A stretch of DNA of 64,000 nucleotides from Magicicada septendecula (lineage: Eukaryota; Arthropoda; Insecta; Hemiptera; Cicadidae): assembly GCA_034769895.1 (NCBI GenBank), contig CM068367.1:317129986-317193985 (forward strand), written 5' to 3'. The notes beneath the pieces were generated by a model, which made no database searches, had not been told where the DNA came from, and worked only from the letters and a program-made list of their open reading frames with translations. Shown one piece after another: positions 8,906 through 20,414 of this stretch (the first letter of the stretch is position 1; every line of letters starts with the position of its first letter). The position numbers and the translations under genes are program-made.

Positions 8906-11281
8906 ACAATTAATGTTTATGAGCATCTAACTATGTAATTAATGGTTTTGAATTGGACTGTTTTATAAAATGAGGTGTGGTAAACAATAAAATAATGACG
9001 AAAAAATTGTAAATAAATTTATAGTGAAATTAATTGTGTTTGTGTTGTAAGATGTATTTTACATAAACAACGTATGTATGCAGTAGTAATTTGATTTTAA
9101 TAATAATATTTTATCAAACTAGACGAATAACAAAAGTAATTAGGAAGTTTATAAAACAACTGAATTGTAATTGTTTTGGAATAAGATAATTAAAATAACT
9201 TGTGTTTTAAATAACTGATTGAATTAAAATAAATTGTAGATGAATTAATTGATTAATTAACTAAATGATTTTATATGATTTGATAATAAATAATAAATGT
9301 AAAATGTGTTTAGTTGTGGAGTCATATGATTGTTATGTTTCAGAAGATACATGGAGTTGTGTACATGATTTGGTGGTGATAAATGTTTATATTGTTGTGT
9401 CTATGACAGTAATCATGTTGTATTCAAGTATGAGTGGTGTACTGTAAGTATGAAGTTGATAATACAATTTAAATAAAATAAAATGTTTAATGTTTGAATG
9501 GTAAAATGTATATGAGTCTCAGAGGTGTTAAATTAAATGATAATATATCCAAACATATAATGGTTTACCATCTGTGAATTGCAGTAGCAGTGTCAGTGTA
9601 AACCTTGTATGTCTTTTTAGTAGTTTTCCCAATTTTCGGGCGGTCACGGCTTCACCGAACCCTGACCGTGGATTTGGCTTAATATTCTAAATTGGTGAAC
9701 TTAGAAATTAACCGGGGGGTGACTCAGGGGATTCTACATAACTATGGAACAGCGGCTATCATCGCAGGTGGTGATAGTGCCATGATAAGGGTGTGTGAAT
9801 CATTATAGTAGGATTACTGGTGTCCTCGGGCATCAGTAATGCCGAATTTTTATATAACGCTGAAGCAAGAACGGGGTAGGCAGCGTCTACCCCTAATAAA
9901 CGTCCGTTCTTGTGGAAGCAACTGGGCGCCACAGTCCAGTGGGGGGTCATAGTGTGTGTGGTAAGGAGGTTACTCAGGGGAGTAATGAATTGAAATCTTA
10001 AGTGACAAACTAAATGAGCTAATAAGCTAATTAAACGATTTTATTTTGATTCAAGAGATGATTACAGTAGATAATTTGTACGAAAGTAATTGATTTAAAT
10101 GTTTTGCTCCATATGATAATTTTATAAATAACTTTACTGATTTTGAAAAGATTATGTCGAGTAGAGAAGGTGTTTATTATGTTTTGTTTAGTATGTTTTA
10201 TTATGTTAGTATTTTACTATGTTAGGGTGTAAGAATTATAAACATGTGTCATGTATTTTACATTGTATAATTTTGAAGTGTATCTAGGGTAAGGTCATTC
10301 ACGTGACCATGAGATATCAGCTGATGACTGGTGTTAGAAATGTAGTAGGTTCCTTACAATTGATTTATAGGTTTTTAATCGATATAATGAGGTTAAATAC
10401 AATAAATTTTATTAACCAAATAATTCTTTTTGGAAATTACCATAAAAAAATTCTTAAAAAAAAAATTCATTTTTGCTTGAAGTACAGATTGTGTTTTGAT
10501 GTTCAGGATATATTGTTGATTATGTGTATGGCTAATGTATTAAATGATTTATATGGTTCATATTATATGTGTTGTAAACAAATGTAGTGATAAGGGAATT
10601 TCTGATAAAATAAGGTGTTCGTTTTATTTTGTTTATTATGATTGTTAGCAGCTAGTTAAGAAGAGTTGTAAACTTTTTGTAAAAGATTTTGGAATTTTGA
10701 GAGTGAAGGGGGAGAGATGATCAAATTAATGGTAATATGAATCTTTGAGATTGGACTTAGATTAATTTCTCTAGGTGAACAAAATTTAAATTATTTAACT
10801 TGATTTGTTTGATTTATGTTGATTTGAAACCGTAATGTAATTTTTTCGAGAAAAGGTATTGAATTAAAAATATAAAATATTTTATGAATTTTAGATATGG
10901 AAGTTGTGTATAATATAATAATGAGTATGTGTCCGCACCCAGTACTTGCTAAAGGCAACCCAGTATGCATGTAAGGGGGAACATATCGGTTGAGGATCTG
11001 GTATGGTATAAGGCCAGTTTCTGATTTGTTGGTGGAATGAAAAAAGGTTAGGTAGTATTATGGTGAGTACCTGTCCAATATTATGGTGTTGGGATCTCGA
11101 ATAGAGAAGTCCAGTAATCTCGTTCAGGAGTAGCCATAGTCGCCGAGCTAGGGGGGTAGTTTACCCATGATGTGTTTAGAAAGTAAAGGGAGTTGTTGGC
11201 ACCATATCCTCACCAATCCTCTTAGGGTTTAGCAATGAGAGTTTTTCTGTTTCGGCAGAAAACCTCTCATTTGAGGGGTAT
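8906..11281 (+). other. LTR-B long non-coding internal region
   Basis: 2.4 kb without a pol gene. Open frames are short and unrecognised. G-rich blocks at 9640-9970 and 10920-11200 stand out from the AT-rich background and may be structured RNA needed for packaging or priming; that is inference. A hairpin (11235-11270) and a purine-rich tract (about 11271-11280) precede the 3' LTR. Gag-only plus long non-coding interior is the pattern of non-autonomous large LTR derivatives. Confidence 0.6.
11235..11270 (+). other. Stem-loop just before the LTR-B polypurine tract
   Basis: ATGAGAGTTTTTCTG pairs with CAGAAAACCTCTCAT around a TTTCGG loop: 15 pairs with one mismatch. It sits 11 bases upstream of the 3' LTR. 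Confidence 0.75.
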
Positions 11282-12378
11282 TGTAACAGGACAAATTTGA
11301 GGGGCTTTTATTTTTTTTTTATTGCAATTATAAATGTAACATAAGGACTACCCAAACAGGGCCTCAGTTTATAACAATACACATTCCTTGTCGGGGCACC
11401 AAGACGCACATTTTGTCAGCGCCCTGCAATAAGCACTGTTTCTTAAGGCGTTGGAATGCGAACCTGTACGCGGATGATTGCACCTCCGTTGGAAGGAAGC
11501 ATGAATTGTTTAGCGAGCCTCTGGACTGTGACACATTACCCAGACTCGCTCCCAGAAAGGAAACTGTAATTTCACTAATGACCATATCATGTGATTTTAT
11601 CAATGAATCAGAGCGCAAGCTGGTGAACACGCAGCGGATGTAGCCGTAGTGACGCTCAGGGTAGCGTCAGTTAGTCGACCGTGCGGTCATATAAAACATT
11701 GCTCGAGCAAATTAGGGTCGGCCGACCAGCAAATTGTGTGTTTAAGATGTGTAAAACAATGTAAAAAGTTTAAATCAACAGTGAACCGAGTTAAGATCAA
11801 GTGAACCTTTTTCGAAATTAAAACAATAACCTTTTTTGGGACATAGTGTGATGAAAATGCAGGACGCAGCACGTGGTCAATAGTGACGACGCTCACAAAC
11901 GTAATTGTATCACGTAGAATCTATTATTCAAATTTCACAATATAGATTTCTTGTTTTAAATCAAAATAACTGGGGTAGAAAGCATGAATGAATGAATGAG
12001 TGAGTGAGCAAGCTGGGTTGCTTTACGGCAGAGATAGTCTAGTTTAATAAATAGGGTTAAGTATATTTCAAAACCTATTTTCAATGTAACGTAAGAGAAA
12101 GACGAAATTGTTGATGTGGGAGTTACAGTGGTATTTGATGACAAAGTAAGATGAAATAAAAATGTGTTAAGTGAACATATAAATATGTATTTATCAATTA
12201 CATTCACCTGTTTTTCTCTGCTGAGTACACCAGACGATACTTTGGTCAACTACCAACAAAGGTAGGTAATACAATTTTCAATATTTTAAACCTTTAATTA
12301 ACTCGTACAGCTTCAAATGAGGCCCGAGACAGGGACAAATTTCAATATTTTAATTACTATTTCAAGTGCCATACTTCA
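11282..12378 (+). repeat. LTR-B 3' LTR
   Basis: About 1.10 kb, matching 6629-7738 with scattered substitutions and a few indels. It starts TGTAAC and ends CTTCA. No matching target duplication is visible: the base groups outside the two LTRs, AATG on the left and CAGG on the right, differ. Confidence 0.92.
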
Positions 12379-13055
12379 CAGGTTCATCAATCTTTCAAAT
12401 GTTGCTGGTGTATTACAGAGCCAAATGGCATGACGTTAAATTGGAATAAGACACTTGGGATCGAGAAAGTGGTTTTTTCGTTGTCTTCTTGATGAAGACC
12501 CACTTGCCAATATCCACTCTTCAGGTCCAATGTGGAAAACCACTGTGCTCCAGACAGCGTGTCGAGTGTATCGTCAACACGAGGTAATGGATAGCAGTCT
12601 TTCTTTGTAACGTCATTCAACCTCTGGTAGTCTACGCAGAAACGCAATCCACCATCCTTCTTCACTACCAGCACTACTGGAGAAGACTAAGCACTTGACG
12701 AAGGCTCGATTATTCCCTCTGTCAACATGTCCTGTACTAACCGAGACATCTCCTCTTGTTTAGATAATGGAGGCCTTCGAGGAGGTTGGCGTATTGGTGT
12801 TGTGTCCCCGGTATTGATCCGATGTTGCAGAAGAGAGGTTCTTCCCAGTGACTGTCCCCGAACTGCAAAACAATCTTTGAATTCGTGTAAAAACTGTCTG
12901 AGTTCTTTTTTTACCTCACCACTTGAGAGGTCGTTAGAAGATCTGTTCAATAATTCCTGCAGTCCCTCTAGTAATTCGGAAGTGTCCGTAGTACTGCATT
13001 TTCGTTGCGTCCTACCGGCTACCCAGGCCACATGAGTCAATTTGTCTAGGAGCAT
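12379..13055 (-). pseudogene. LTR-A reverse transcriptase, N-terminal half
   Basis: The minus strand encodes the pre-RT linker and fingers/palm start of a gypsy Pol: LRQFLHEFKDCF, then TPIRQPPRRPP, IIEPSSS, then VVKKDGGLRFCVDYQRLN, YPLPRVDDTLD, and the motif A region (WFSTLDLKSGYWQV). It stops in LCNTPATFERLMN at the LTR-B junction. A TAG replaces the Trp usual after IIEPSSS-type sequence. The segment with the catalytic YxDD is absent from the window, so about 200 codons were lost when LTR-B became joined here. Confidence 0.9.
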
Positions 13056-13061
13056 ACGCTC

Positions 13062-13726
13062 CTACAATACTGCTTTGTAAAGTGACAGCTGATCCAAAAT
13101 ATTCGCCACTCTAATAGGTACATTTCCGGTTTCGTTAGGTTTTACTAAACTTCTGGCAATTAGTATGCCTGGTGTGCTGACTACCTGGAGTTCAAATATA
13201 GAGCACTGTTTGGCCCTAGTATCTACCTCGGTTCTAACCATGATGATCTTTTCGGAGTTTGGCAGAACAGTTACGGCCACTTGATTTATCACGTCCATCG
13301 ATTTTGGTGATGTATTCATTGTGGTGAGCATTACCTCTTCTTTTCTGATTCTCAAGACATTCTTTCGAAGTCGACTATAAATCCATATGCGTTCATAACG
13401 TCCATACCAAGAATTGCTTCATCCACAATGTCTGAAACAAGTACTTGATGATCAAACTCAAGTTGACCGAGGCGTAGGTGTATCTCCACTTTTCCAAACA
13501 CTTTTACAGGCCGTCCAGCAGTTGTTCGCAAGCTGCAAGTGCACCAGATTGGCTTGAGATCTTTCACCATGTCAGGGCGCACAATAGAAACTGTTGCACC
13601 TGTGTCAACTGTAATTGATGTTGGCCTTTCTTGAACAAATCTGGTAACCACCAAGCTCCCGCTGTTTTTCTGAAGTGTAGAAATTGCGTATTGTCTAGGG
13701 GCTTCGTTCCTCCAGTTAGTCAGCAC
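13062..13726 (-). pseudogene. LTR-A aspartic protease region
   Basis: The minus strand has a retropepsin: TVDTGATVSIV holds the catalytic Asp-Thr-Gly, followed by LGQLEFDHQVLVSD and ILGMDVMNAYG (the ILGxD end motif). A frame change near 13355 leads into a further open stretch that probably links protease to RT. Its role is to cleave Gag-Pol. The same domain is recognisable in LTR-C at 27892-28260 with DSGA in the active site. Confidence 0.85.
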
Positions 13727-15040
13727 CCGCCCCGTTGTACCGACTACTGCTTGTTTCCCTGCTGCTGAACTCTAACCCGACAATCCCGTTGTAGATGTCC
13801 AGGTTTCCCACATCGACAACACTTCGGTCTTCCATCCTTTCTTACTTTACTCTGTCGCGCTGCTCATTGGGTCTCTGTTTGTTGCTCTTCTTCTTCATCG
13901 TCTGTGCCGACACCATCTTTTAGCGCGCACTTTATGACTTGCCCAACCAGACGCTGACTTTGCGGCCTCGAATTGCAAAGCATGTACCAGGGCGTCCGCA
14001 CTATTCTAGTGTCTTGCCATTCGTAACACTTGCTGTAGTCCATTATCTCAGACACCATCAGTAAATGTGTGCATAGCAAACCTTATTCGGAAATCATCTG
14101 GTGCTTCAGGATATGCCAGTCTACTTAATCTGTCAATACTTGCTTCAAACTCTTGAAGAATCTGCCCGGAATGCTGTCACCTTGCTCTCAACTGAATGCA
14201 GTACACATCTCGCAAATATTTATCACCATACCATAATTCTACAGCTTTTATCAATTCGGCATAGGTGTTCTGGCTGTCAGGTGGCACTTTCTGTAGTAGT
14301 TCTGCGGCAGGTCCTTTTAAAGCGAGAACGAGTGAAACTGACTTGTCTTTCTTTGTCCAATTATTTTCACTTTCCGCGGCTTCGAATTGGCATAGATACG
14401 TCGCCCAGTGCATGCTTCCATCAAAGGTTGGGGCCTTGACCTTAACCGTCCCAACCGCAGGCAAGGCGACTTTTCTATCTTTATCATCGGTACACTCTGT
14501 TCAAAAGTTTGTTTTGGTTGTATCTTTATAAACTGCTCAACTTCATTTTTAATCTGCTCTTTTATATTTGCCACTGAGTCTTCTACTGCAGATATTTTAT
14601 TCGACATGGATTCTTCTATGACAGATATTTTTCTAGATAACGTTTTGTTCTATATTTGATAGTTTTTCTAACTGTACACACTGTTATCTCTTGACCATTC
14701 AGATCACACTGCGTAATTTGCTCAAGTCGCCCCGAAGGAGTCCCAACTCTGTGGTCGTATGTTCTTGCAACTGTTTTTGCATAGCCTCAAAAAGAGCTTC
14801 TGTTTCTGCTTCCTGCTTACATAATTCTGCCTGATGTCCTTCCGACTTGATCAACAGTGCTTTTTGTCTTTCTTCTGTTTCCAGCAATAGAGTTTTCTGT
14901 CTCTCTTCCGCTTTCTCATCCTGTTGTTTTTCTGCTTCTAGTAGGAGGGTTTTCTGTCTCACTTCCACTTTCTTGTCTGGTTGTTTTTCTGTTTGCAGTG
15001 GAAGTGCTTGGAAAGCTTCCATCATCTGACTGGGATCCAT
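13727..15040 (-). pseudogene. LTR-A gag
   Basis: The minus strand begins at an ATG at 15040 with a coiled coil containing internal repeats (RQKTLLLE three times), then a capsid-type region around 14177-14464 (VKAPTFDGSMHWATYLCQFE; VLALKGPAAELL), then a linker around 13864-14079. The end carries a CCHC zinc knuckle (13780-13821; Cys-x2-Cys-x4-His-x4-Cys) for RNA binding. Frameshifts separate the pieces. A homologous gag fragment lies in LTR-C at 27443-27892. Confidence 0.85.
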
Positions 15041-15147
15041 TTTTTTTTTTATTAATTACAAATTACACTAGTCTTGTACAAGTGTCCACTGTTTCCACTG
15101 TTAATGGTTCTGTCGCACTTCTGACCCACTTTTACGACTGTCTACTG

Positions 15148-15677
15148 ATCGCCGTATGGTACAGTGGAATACAAAATACAAGACACCAATTAAGTCACTA
15201 ATTGCCAGCTTTAATTATCACAATTAAACAGATTGTAATTAACAAGATAGTCTCTTACAACAAATCAAATAAAAATTGTTCACACGCAATAAAAATGTCC
15301 ACTAATAGAGTACCGCACAATTATAAAACACATAATACTTTGCCACATTACTTCGAACCACACGGTGTAAATCACCACTTAAACGCACCGTGTAATCACC
15401 CAACAATAACTAACTTGACCGCCGCTGAATGCTGTATTTATACCCCGCTGATTTCCAGAATAATCTGTCACTTTGGATGACTTGTTAAACAAACAGGCAC
15501 TCTCGAGAATCCATAACAGTGTACTTGAATACACTGCACTGACCGGTATGGTCTGGTATAGACCCGATAATTGACATGTAATTGTCTTTCACAGCAAAGT
15601 AGCAGCATTATGTATGCACACACACATTACAGCTGGAATATTTGAGAAACTTGTAGAATGTTCCGCATTACATAATA
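15148..15677 (-). repeat. LTR-A 5' LTR
   Basis: This partner of 4135-4625 is longer, partly because of extra sequence around 15278-15350. The outer edge is at 15677 (minus strand TATTATG, where the other LTR has TGTTATG), followed by the ATAT duplication at 15678-15681. The inner end differs from its partner: after '...actgtacc' it lacks the 'gttgtaaca' seen at the other LTR, so the primer-binding site could not be placed with confidence. Confidence 0.85.
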
Positions 15678-15681
15678 ATAT

Positions 15682-16101
15682 TCTCCGCAAACTCGGTGTA
15701 ATTATGATTTTAATTTATATGTGCATTGCAAAATTTTACTTAATTATACTAATATTCTTTGAATCCGTCTATGAATTTTCTAATAGTTTGTCCAATGTAG
15801 AACTTATCACAATCATCGTATTGCAACTTACACACACCTGAGTGATTTTCCGTTGCTTCTTCACCCCAGGGTTACAATATATTTTTTATGTTATTAATGG
15901 TTTTAAACAAAATAATGAAGTCTTTTAAACTCGTTTAAAATAACATTAGGGGAATAAGTTAGTGTATATTGCAGAAATGTAAGTGGATTTATTCTTGTCT
16001 ATTTTAATGTTTATATTTTGTTTGTTCTTGTGTTTATGTATTAATTTACCAATCATTTCACTTTTGTAACCATTTTTCTCGGCAATGAACTTTATTATAT
16101 T
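15682..16101 (-). mobile_element. PLE-A, middle segment with GIY-YIG domain
   Basis: The minus strand continues PLE-A: IIKFIAEKNGYKSEMI with downstream Lys/Asn-rich sequence, a gap with frameshifts, then the GIY-YIG endonuclease start (GVCKLQYDDCDKFYIGQT) and a decayed HINxNHNYTEF stretch that stops at the LTR-A target site. PLE-C gives the same order (IKYIAVANGYN; DCDAFYVGQTGRGF; NENHSYTDF). GIY-YIG nicks target DNA for priming in this element class. Frame breaks show it is dead. Confidence 0.85.
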
Positions 16102-16103
16102 TA

Positions 16104-17396
16104 CGAGGTCTGACACAAAAATAATGAGACTGTTAGCATTGCTAAGGAACTACTTACCATGTTGTATTGTGCATGCACTGTGTTCGACCTTGAACTGTAT
16201 TCTTACGCGGTGACAAGTTACAAGTCGCTCAGTTGACTCAGTCGCAGTGAGAGAGCAGTTGAATACAGTCGTGTTTTTACGCTTCGCCGGAAAATGTCGG
16301 ATACAAAAAGTGATCAGCGCGTTAACATCAGGTTTCTTGTGAAACATTATTACCAAATGTTGTTGGAAGCTTATGGAGATAAATGTTTGTCGCGTGCACG
16401 TGTCTTTGAATTGTATAAGAGATTATTAGAAGGCAGGGACTCTGTGAAAGATGACGACCGTCCAGGCCGACCACGCACATCAACAATCGACGAAAACGTA
16501 AAAGTTCGAGACACAATACTAAAAGACCGAAGATTGAGTGTCCGTGCTGTTGCTGAAAATGTTACATATGAACAGAGAAAGCGTTAGACGCATTTTAACA
16601 GAAGAGTTAAACATGAGGAAGGTGCGTGCAAAAATGGTGCCGAAAGTTTTGTCAGATGAACAGAAGGAACAGAGAACGGAACTTTGTTGTGACCTTTTGG
16701 AACGGATTGCTGGAGAGCCCAGTTTTTTAAAGAGTGTTATTACAGCTGATGAGACGTGGATATTTATGTATGATCCAGAAACAAAGCGGCAATCAATGCA
16801 TTGGAAAACACCATCTTCCCCAAGAGCAAAAAAAGCACACGAGTCGTTCGAAGTTCAAGTCAATGCTTATAGTTTTCTTCGATATCCTGGGCATTGTTAT
16901 GGTAGAATGGGTACCCAGTGGTCAAACAGTTAACCAACAATATTATAAACAAGTTTTGGAAAAATTGCATGAACGTGTTAGAAAGAAGCGCCCTGAATTG
17001 TGGAAGAATGGGTGAATCTTGCACCAGGACAATGCGCCTGCCCATAATGCGTTATCAGTCAAACAATTTTTGGCCAGTAATAACATTACAGTCCTTGAAC
17101 ATCCTCCATATTCCACCAATTTAGCACCGTGCGATTTTTTCCTATTCCCCAAAATCAAGTCAGCGCTAAAACGGACCCATGTTTCAACGATGGAAGAGGT
17201 ACACACGAAAACGGCGGAGCTCCTGTGCAGCCTGACAGAAAGCGATATGCAGAAATGTTTTGAGCAGTGGAAGGAACATATGCAGAAGTGTGTGGACTCA
17301 ATGGGGTCCTACTTTGAAGGCGACCACCAGTAATTGTACATATCAGGTAAATAAAAAAAATTATAGCATCAGTCTCGTTATTTTTGTCAGACCTTG
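16104..17396 (+). mobile_element. Mariner element with TIRs and TA duplication
   Basis: 1293 bp bounded by TA (16102-16103 and 17397-17398). The terminal inverted repeats start CGAGGTCTGAC on the left and, read inward on the other strand, CAAGGTCTGAC on the right, about 30 bp with a few mismatches. It sits within PLE-A, which continues uninterrupted in sense on both sides. Confidence 0.95.
16294..17336 (+). pseudogene. Mariner transposase
   Basis: It starts at an ATG at 16294 with the helix-turn-helix region (GRPRTSTIDENV between the two HTHs), then RILTEELNMRKVRAKMVPK, the first catalytic Asp in ITADETWIF, the second in HQDNAPAH, and the WEHPPYS-type region followed by CDFFLFP. In the D,D34D signature the third Asp should lie in YSPDLAPCD; here it is Asn (codon 17118-17120). 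There are also frameshifts near 16560 and 16850 and a TGA at 17013. The product cannot be active. The length matches mariner transposases (about 345 residues). Confidence 0.93.
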
Positions 17397-17398
17397 TA

Positions 17399-17690
17399 TT
17401 TCATCTTAAAAATCATGTTGGTTCAATGGTACATTCAACAGCCTATGTACCAAGGCATTAAATGATGCCATTTTTTGAAAAAGGGTGATTTTGCATAGCC
17501 GAATTTGCATGTACAGCTACGTCTGTGGTGTGGTTGATTTCCTGTATAATTTGTATTTGAACGAACCGTTATGATTTTGTATCAATGAATCTAGGAAGTT
17601 TAAGCTATTATTACTTTCTATTTGCATCATAAATCTAATTTTTTCCATTTATGTTATTCATGTCGTGGGTAACACTGAGCTACAACAGTC
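17399..17690 (-). mobile_element. PLE-A, upstream segment (post-RT region)
   Basis: The minus strand reads NSLNFLDSL, FKYKLYRKSTT and FQKMASFNALVHRLLNVPL. These correspond in order to KLNFLDLIITK, FNIYRKPTTTD and SQKMAAFHSMIHRLLSLPL of PLE-C, just after the reverse transcriptase palm. The catalytic YVDD part is not found upstream, so the copy is 5'-truncated near 17690, as is common for PLEs. Frameshifts are present. Confidence 0.8.
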
Positions 17691-18029
17691 TGGGAAGTTG
17701 TAAGAATTACACGAGATAAAATTTGGATGGTGCTGAAACCACTGTATATGTCTGAGAAGTCTATGGAGGACTGGATTACTATAGTGGATCAGTTTTTTAA
17801 TGAACTAATTTTCCTAAGTTGGAGCAGGCGTTGGGAAACAGAAGAATATTTAAGTCCCATGAGTTATATAATCCCTCTTCTCTTTTTGATTACAAAAAAA
17901 AATTTGTTACTGGCCTGGGTGAATACAACTTTGTTTGGCTCTTTAAGTGATTCTAGTATTTTCAAATAGTCAAATATGGAAAAAAGGTTAGAGCAGACAA
18001 ATGTTAACATCACTGGTGATAAACTCTTA
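17691..18029. other. Unassigned sequence left of the Harbinger element
   Basis: Moderately open on the plus strand (17727-17969, with SMEDWITIVDQFF). It reads on across the Harbinger insertion into 20716-20800, which gives NNEDGKAMPFVMTCNGALGWS-like sequence. The combined locus may be an old protein-coding or transposon remnant. I do not recognise it. Confidence 0.3.
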
Positions 18030-18719
18030 GGCTAGTAACCCATTGGTGCAACACACCCCACGGGAATAACCCACTGGCACGACACGTTGCACGCGACAAG
18101 CCACATATGGCAACTGACATGACATTACAAACGTGACTATGATTACATCCAGTCAGTGCTGTGCTGGACGTTGAGGAAATAGCATGTTGTGTTTATGTTT
18201 TTAATAAATATGTGTATCGTCAGAAGAAGAAACCAAGATATTGGATTCATCCTATGCTTCGAGAATGAAATACGAAGGGACTTTACTAGTCCCTGTATAA
18301 AGATTTATAAAAATATAAATTTTACAAGAATGATTACAAGTTCATTTGACGAACTATTACATTACATTGAAATTAACATACGAGGAAAGAACACGAATTT
18401 TCGTGAAAGTATAGTGCCGGAGGAAAAACTGTTAGTAACTTTAAGGTATGACACTATCTTACAATTTGTTGTTAATTGTGAATGTGCTGTGTTAACATTA
18501 CTGTGTATAGTCTTGGTGATTTGCATAAGGTAGAAGTAAAATGTACACCAGATACAAGAATACAAAATAATTAACAATATTTATTCAATTATACATGATA
18601 TATTTATAATAACAAACTCAATCATTAAGTAAACATTACTCCATTAATTATTTTCAAACATTCAGATTCCGGTGAAGTGGGAGACCCACTCCATTGTCCG
18701 GTAGGATACTGTTCAACGT

Positions 18720-19211
18720 TTACATGAAATGCAAGACGAGAAAACGACTGGGCATTTTGAATAGTTTAATAATTTCTACTATAGTTGCCATTTTCAAATG
18801 GTCTGGTACTTTTTTGAATTTCTCCACTAACGACAATAAAAACAGCTTGTCTCCATCAGAATCCCTTTCTCGTTCCTCTCGCATTTCTAAACTTTTTTTT
18901 TTAACGTTGATCATTTCCATACCAATATCATTCTGTCCTTTACTTTTTTTAAAGGCTGGACGATAGTTTTCGTGTGATGATTCCTGACTACGTGTCGTTA
19001 CTGGCGGAGAATCATCAACTGATACATGGTCTATGTTGGAAACCGTAGCATTAGTGTCTGCTACACTTTGTAAAATTAGCAGATGCTGATAATACATGTA
19101 AGCAATTTTTTTTTTTTTGGTGCTGCGGACCCACTGCGTATTTTTTTATTCGTCTCAGTGCTCTGAAAAACCTGTCACGTAAATTTTTCCACTTTTTCTG
19201 CAACTTCAAAC
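18720..19211 (-). pseudogene. Harbinger accessory MADF-BESS protein, exon 2
   Basis: The minus strand after an acceptor (TTTTTCTTTGTTACAG) encodes the second half of a MADF (Myb/SANT-like) domain, LQKKWKNLRDRFFRALRRIKK. After a 12-base A/T homopolymer (19106-19117), where the frame shifts, it continues with YYQHLLIL and a BESS motif near the end (KLFLLSLVEKFKKVPDHLKM). Harbinger accessory proteins bind DNA and help transposase nuclear entry and end recognition. Using the first AG, the phase does not match exon 1; the next AG, 14 bases on, restores it. Confidence 0.75.
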
Positions 19212-19221
19212 CTGTAACAAA

Positions 19222-20105
19222 GAAAAATTCTTTCAGATAGTTGGCAGCCAGTAATTCATTCAGAGAATTGTCTCATACATTCCGTTTGGGAATGACAACT
19301 GTTTGAAGAATAGTGCGAAAAGTCTGTGCTGCAATATGGTTTAAAATGAAGGACAAGTGTTTACGTGAGCCTAATGGAAAGAAATAACAAAGGGATTCAA
19401 AACTCATGCCAATTTTCCTAACTGTATAGGTGCTATACATGGAAAACACATACGGATTAACACACCACCTCATAGTGGAACACTGTTTTATAATTACAAA
19501 AGATATTTCTTTTTGATATTACTTGGCATTAGCGATACAAATTACAGATTTATAAGCATTAATGTAGGTGTTTATGGCAAATGTAGCGATTCCATGGTGT
19601 GTTCTCTGCATTCTATGAAAAACTTGTAACGGGTAAATTCAATATGCCACCAAAGTGCTCAGTTTCAACCACAGACCCCAAATTAATACCTCATGTGTTG
19701 GTAGGAGATGAAGCTTTTCCGCTTTCTGAAAACCTAATGCGGCCCTACCCAGGAAATAATTTAAATTCCCACAAAAGAATATTCAATTACAGATTAAGTA
19801 GAGCTAGAAGACACAGTGAATGTTGTTTTGGAATATTAACCAACAAAGGGAGAATATTCCAATGACCGCTCGATGTGGAATATGATTTTGCTGCTGACAT
19901 TGTAAAAGCTTGTTGCATATTACACAACTTTGTTCGGGAGCGAAATGGCTATACATTTGAAGGTACTTTGTACTCGTGCTCCGTGTTGCAAGATATACCT
20001 TGTGATCAGTCGAGAGGTACAAAAACTTCCACGGAATATCGTGAACTATTTACTAACTATTTTGTAGGTGAAGGGCAAATTCCATGGCAAAACAGATATG
20101 CTTGA
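19222..20105 (+). pseudogene. Harbinger DDE transposase (partial)
   Basis: The plus strand encodes a DDE_Tnp_4-type nuclease. Order: NSFRELSHTFR-like start, VRKVCAAIW, NFPNCIGAIHGKHIRI, SDTNYRF, VLVGDEAFPLSENLMRPYPG, FNYRLSRARRHSECCFGIL, CCILHNFVR. The first catalytic Asp of the usual AIDGKH is His (19438-19440). There is a frameshift near 19620 and a TGA at 19863-19865 within the FQRPLD-like site. The N-terminal helix-turn-helix part is missing. The gene lies entirely within the intron of the antisense MADF-BESS gene. Confidence 0.88.
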
Positions 20106-20246
20106 AAAGGTGTACAGAATAATGTAATATTCTATTGTGTATACTTCTATTATTGATGTATTACTGTATTCTATTATGTTAATTACATTGACTAGCTTGT
20201 TGATAAAGTTTATCGTTTTTTTTATCGAGTGATGAAAACTACTTAC

Positions 20247-20414
20247 CTCATTCCTTTTTTCCATTCTTGATGAGTCTTCTCTAAACTTGACAACAATTTC
20301 TTCCCACGCATTTTTCCTTGACTGCTTGTTGGAATACTCTTCCAGAGCAGTGTTCCAAATAACTGGCTTATTTTCTATTTCTATAATTAATTCTTCTGCG
20401 TCAATATTGTCCAT
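20247..20414 (-). pseudogene. Harbinger accessory MADF-BESS protein, exon 1
   Basis: The minus strand has an ATG at 20414 and 56 codons encoding the first half of a MADF domain (ELIIEIENKPVIWN, then NKQSRKNAWEEIVVKF), ending in a consensus donor GAG|GTAAGT (20246 downward). The intron would run to 19212 and contains the oppositely oriented transposase. Because of the homopolymer shift in exon 2, the gene looks inactive, although exon 1 itself is intact. Confidence 0.75.
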
